Shown: positions 60,546 to 64,000 of the stretch, one piece after another
Position numbering within the stretch: position 1 is the first letter of the stretch
Layout: each line of letters begins with the position of its first letter
Origin: Vespula vulgaris
Lineage: Eukaryota > Arthropoda > Insecta > Hymenoptera > Vespidae
Assembly: GCF_905475345.1 (NCBI RefSeq)
Contig: NC_066594.1
Location: forward strand, 62,001-126,000
Length of the DNA stretch: 64,000 bases
Reading direction: 5' to 3'
Notes under the pieces: model-generated
The model's database searches: none
What the model was told of the DNA's origin: nothing
What the model saw: only the letters and a program-made list of their open reading frames with translations
Position numbers and translations under genes: made by a program

Positions 60546-62895
60546 GCTTTTCAACTTGATATCGATTCATTGAAGTATGTCAGTTTCGAAAATTGATATC
60601 AAATACCTACAATTTTAATATATATCGACTCTTCCCATTGAGTGCTTTGATATTGAATTGCTTGGATATCATCAATAATATCAGTATCGATCCGATCATT
60701 AACTATTTTATACATAAAGAATAATGAAAGTTTGTAGAAATCGATCTTCCTTTTCGATAACCGATTGAAATCCAATTTTCAATTAACCATTTAACATATA
60801 ATACTTTGTAAGTAGACCTAATATTTGTTTGACGACACGAGTCCTCTTTATTGACAATTTTATACGCAAACGAGTATTAAATGGACCTGTACTGTTATAT
60901 TTACTAATCAAATTCTTATCTCTTAAAAAGATAAAGATGAAAGAAACAAGTTACTGTTGCTGAAATGTTTTCAAGATAAGATGATTACGCGCCGTGCCAT
61001 GTTTCAAGTATCATAATCAATGAATTTTTTATTTCTTTTGAATAGTATTTAATATAAATAAACAACATATTTTTAACAATGTGTTTCCTAATATAAAAAA
61101 AAATAAATATTAAAAAAATAAATATTATTTCTAAACATAAAATGTTTCCCATAGAATAAATAAAATAAATATGTATTATAAAAATAATATCCTTAAAAAG
61201 GTATAATTTAATAAAAAGGAGATGATATATATATATCATTTTGTTAATTGTGACAAAATATTAACTATTAAAAATTCATGTTTTCTACATTAAAATGTCT
61301 GTGTCACGCCAATAATAATCATAAACTGGTAATATTACAATTATTATTGTAAAGAATTTATTATAACTAATTTTTTAATAATATTGTATTTCTTTTAATC
61401 ATATACTAATAATAACAAATTTATTTAATAAAAAAAAAAATAGATAAGAATGCTTCTTTATAATGCCGTTCAACTTCTTGTTAACCCCCAAAACAGCTCG
61501 TTGATTTATTCTTTTTCGAAACCAAACTATTTGACTCCGTAGCTTTTTCTAAAACTCCTTATTCCTTCATGTCAGCAATTAAGTGCTGTTTCTCCTACTG
61601 TTAATGAATTTGAAACCTCTTAGGTGTTTATTTAATAGCAAAAAATCATCTGTGTCTATCTAACATTACGTCTCCCTATATCAAAAGAAGATTTGATAAA
61701 AATATCTTAATGATCCTTTCTAAAGAATTTTGTTCTATTTGTTTCGTCTCTTTCTCTCGAATTTTTTCTATATTCCTTTAAAACAAACCTTTCAAATAAT
61801 AAAGTACTTCCCATTCTTTTCCTTTTTCTAAATTCTTCTTTTTACTTCATAATAACTGGTTTTCCTGCTATACGTATTTTTTCCTCCCCACCCATTAATT
61901 TTACATCTATTATACAATTATTCTTCTTAATAAAATTCGAATCTAATATAATATTCTCTGCTATGTTCGCTAAATGTACATTCTGACTTAAATAAAGTTC
62001 CCAATACGAATCTATATTAATTTTTGCCATATACGATTTTCAGCCCCCCTATTATCGTCGTAAATTCGATTTTATCGAATGAAAATGCTCTATATCTATT
62101 GTCCTGAAGTGAGGCTGACGGATCTGTGAGGAATTTTCGTTTTCTGAAAAGGAAAATAATTTCCTTGTTTTCTGTCCTTCGACGAAACTAGGTTATCCCT
62201 CTCGTCCTTACCTCGGTGTCACTTTTGAGCTTCAAATAATTCTTTTTCTTCTTTTAGTATTGCAGATACTAGTTCTTAAAATGTCCTCTTTTTCTGTAAC
62301 GCCAACATTGCTCTATCCTTGTGTTACAGAATTTCTTTCTCGTCTCGTCCTGCTTTCCTGAAATTTTTTCGAAAATTTGTAGGGACATTTCATCTTTCTT
62401 TCATTTCTAAAAACAGAATCATTGACTGATTTGAATCTCACAGGCTTCAACAATACTTCATCAAAAGAACGGCACTTAAATTAACAGAAAAGAAATTCAG
62501 CAGAATCGTCACTTCAATACGAAAATTTGATATTTACATTTATATTTTACAATGATATAAATACGTATATGTATTATTTTTCTAAGTAATATTATTGTCA
62601 ATTTATTGTTACAACACATTTTTTTAGATAGTAAGAGCAATATGGCAAGATAAACGAAAGATGAAGAAATACAGTACTTTTTGCAATAGAATATAAATAT
62701 ATTTATTAACATCTTTTGATAATATTATTACCTCCTAAATCATATTATTATAATATTATTATAATGAATTGTTTTAAGCAGATGCAAACAAAAAAAAAAT
62801 GCATTTAGTTATTCGAGTATCTGAGGAGAAGCTATGTCTAACTAGAAGACATACGAAGAATCTATATTGATTTTGTACCAGCTGTTCTGTAAAAA
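60546..62895. other. AT-rich stretch, possible old coding remnants on minus strand
   Basis: The minus-strand frame 61,842-62,030 (62 codons, starts MAKINIDSYWELYLSQNVHL) has mixed composition and adjoins a less AT-rich stretch up to about 62,470. It could be a decayed retroelement piece, but no diagnostic motif is visible. The rest holds nothing I can support. Confidence 0.35.
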
Positions 62896-63326
62896 TTGAT
62901 AATTACACTGATGTCTTACAATCAGTTTAGTTCTTCAATTTTTGTTGTGGATGTACTACAAAATAATGAATACAAAACGTACTGGCATAGAAGCGTTACT
63001 ACCGATAAAACAACATTACACAATAAACTGGAGATCACACTAATCCACAAACACAAGAAAATAACACAACTAATTGAAATAGCCATAACAAATACAATAA
63101 ACATATAAAAGAAAACAGGAAGATAGTAAATATAGGAAGAAAATAGAAAAATACATTGAAGCAGCTAAAAAAATCAGAAAATTATGATATAAACAAAATA
63201 GTAGTAATTCTGATCATATTATCAACCAAAGGAGCCATAATACACAACATATGCATACTGTCATTATATACAAACATATATATACAGTTACGGCATTTAA
63301 GAAAGTCTATTACTCGTATCATATAA
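62896..63326 (+). pseudogene. LINE ORF2 C-terminal remnant
   Basis: The plus strand encodes KTYWHRSVTTDKTTLHNKLE, then ITQLIEIAITNTINI (to 63,108). After frame changes it reads KNTLKQLKKSEN, then from 63,201 VVILIILSTKGAIIHNI and TNIYIQLRHLRK (stop at 63,324-63,326). The order W..(S/T)..TDK...N+P/LDI...IDIAIP, then K..KY..L..EI.RL, then VPIVI...G.I, fits the conserved region after the reverse transcriptase in insect non-LTR retrotransposons. That match is from memory of the family pattern. Frameshifts and stops show it is dead; the reverse transcriptase domain itself is not seen here. Confidence 0.6.
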
Positions 63327-64000
63327 TAGATCAGATTTATAATTCCGTAATATCTTTATCGAACAATATTGATTCAAATATTTTATTAATTCCAATAGCA
63401 ATTTTAAATTACCGAAAGTATTGAAATACTACTGTATTTAATCCTTTTCTAATGTACGCTGCATTTCAACTCCATTCATATTATCTATGTCAATAATAAT
63501 GTATTCGTTAGTTTTTTATATTTAAATAATTAAATAATTAAATTCTCATGAAAACGCTCCTGAAATATAATATATTCCGACTTGCTTTTTTCAACTTAAT
63601 AGTAGTTGTCTAATTTTCTTTTCGATTTTTTTCAATAATTTTGATTACTTATTATCTTCTATTTTTTTCCAATTTCGAATTCTTTTTCTTCTCGCACTTC
63701 GTCCAGTGCTAGATTTATGCGGGGACAAATGACATCTACATTCTTACAAAGATCGATTGTATTTTTTCATTCCTCCCAACTATTGCTTTTAGCTTTACCT
63801 TCATTTACAACAAAAGCAATATTTGCAGTATCGTCGGTAGGAAGAATCTAATACTCCGAGAAAGCCAAGTAATGTTATTAATCCTCCTCACTTCGATATA
63901 GTCAATTTCCTCTTTTTCTTAACTTCTTAGGAAAGGATGAGTCACAAGTAATATCACAATCTCTAAGTGAATTTATCCTATTCAAACTTATGGAACCATA
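63327..64000. other. AT-rich stretch to the window end
   Basis: A somewhat less AT-rich patch at about 63,680-63,860 (CACTTCGTCCAGTGCTAG, CAGTATCGTCGGTAGG) may be another retroelement remnant on the minus strand. No frame is long enough to say. Confidence 0.4.

Overview
This window is eukaryotic, almost certainly from an insect nuclear genome. It is strongly AT-rich, full of (TA)n, (TC)n and trinucleotide microsatellites, and carries mariner, piggyBac-type and LINE relics. There are no operons, no long open reading frames and no recognisable RNA genes. CpG does not look depleted, which with the transposon mix makes me lean to Hymenoptera, but this is a guess. I found no intact, recognisable protein-coding gene in 64 kb.

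Region 1 (1-33,800) is one head-to-tail tandem array of a complex satellite with a unit of about 2.05 kb. There are 18 units in view; the array runs off the left edge and stops sharply at 33,800. Most units are 2.03-2.09 kb. Four are 1.52-1.55 kb and share the same internal deletion of about 0.53 kb. One is cut to 790 bp. The array has a higher-order structure: bases 1 to about 10,860 are nearly repeated at 17,548 to about 29,930, with one extra unit in the second copy. Units are mosaics of a few 5' and 3' haplotypes. Short open frames inside the units are broken differently from unit to unit, so I read the array as non-coding.

Region 2 (33,801-38,940) is AT-rich single-copy sequence. It holds a CpG-rich minisatellite built on a TTACGG core (34,600-35,030), bracketed by direct repeats of about 105 bp, and a few short, more balanced open stretches that could be isolated exons.

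Region 3 (38,945-47,459) is a local nest of duplications. Three diverged copies of a segment carrying a mariner transposase relic lie in +, -, + orientation. The second and third form an imperfect palindrome of about 5.5 kb centred near 44,700; each carries a purine/pyrimidine-rich tract and a TTAA-flanked piggyBac-type miniature element. Near the centre are several copies of a multi-exon gene fragment I cannot name.

Region 4 (47,460-64,000) is mostly featureless AT-rich sequence. It contains a diverged satellite with a 147-bp period (51,980-54,430) whose orientation flips near 52,550, several small tandem repeats, and a frameshifted LINE ORF2 C-terminus (62,896-63,326). Overall the window looks like repeat-dominated, gene-poor chromatin such as pericentromeric, subtelomeric or piRNA-cluster DNA. 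That functional reading is inference.
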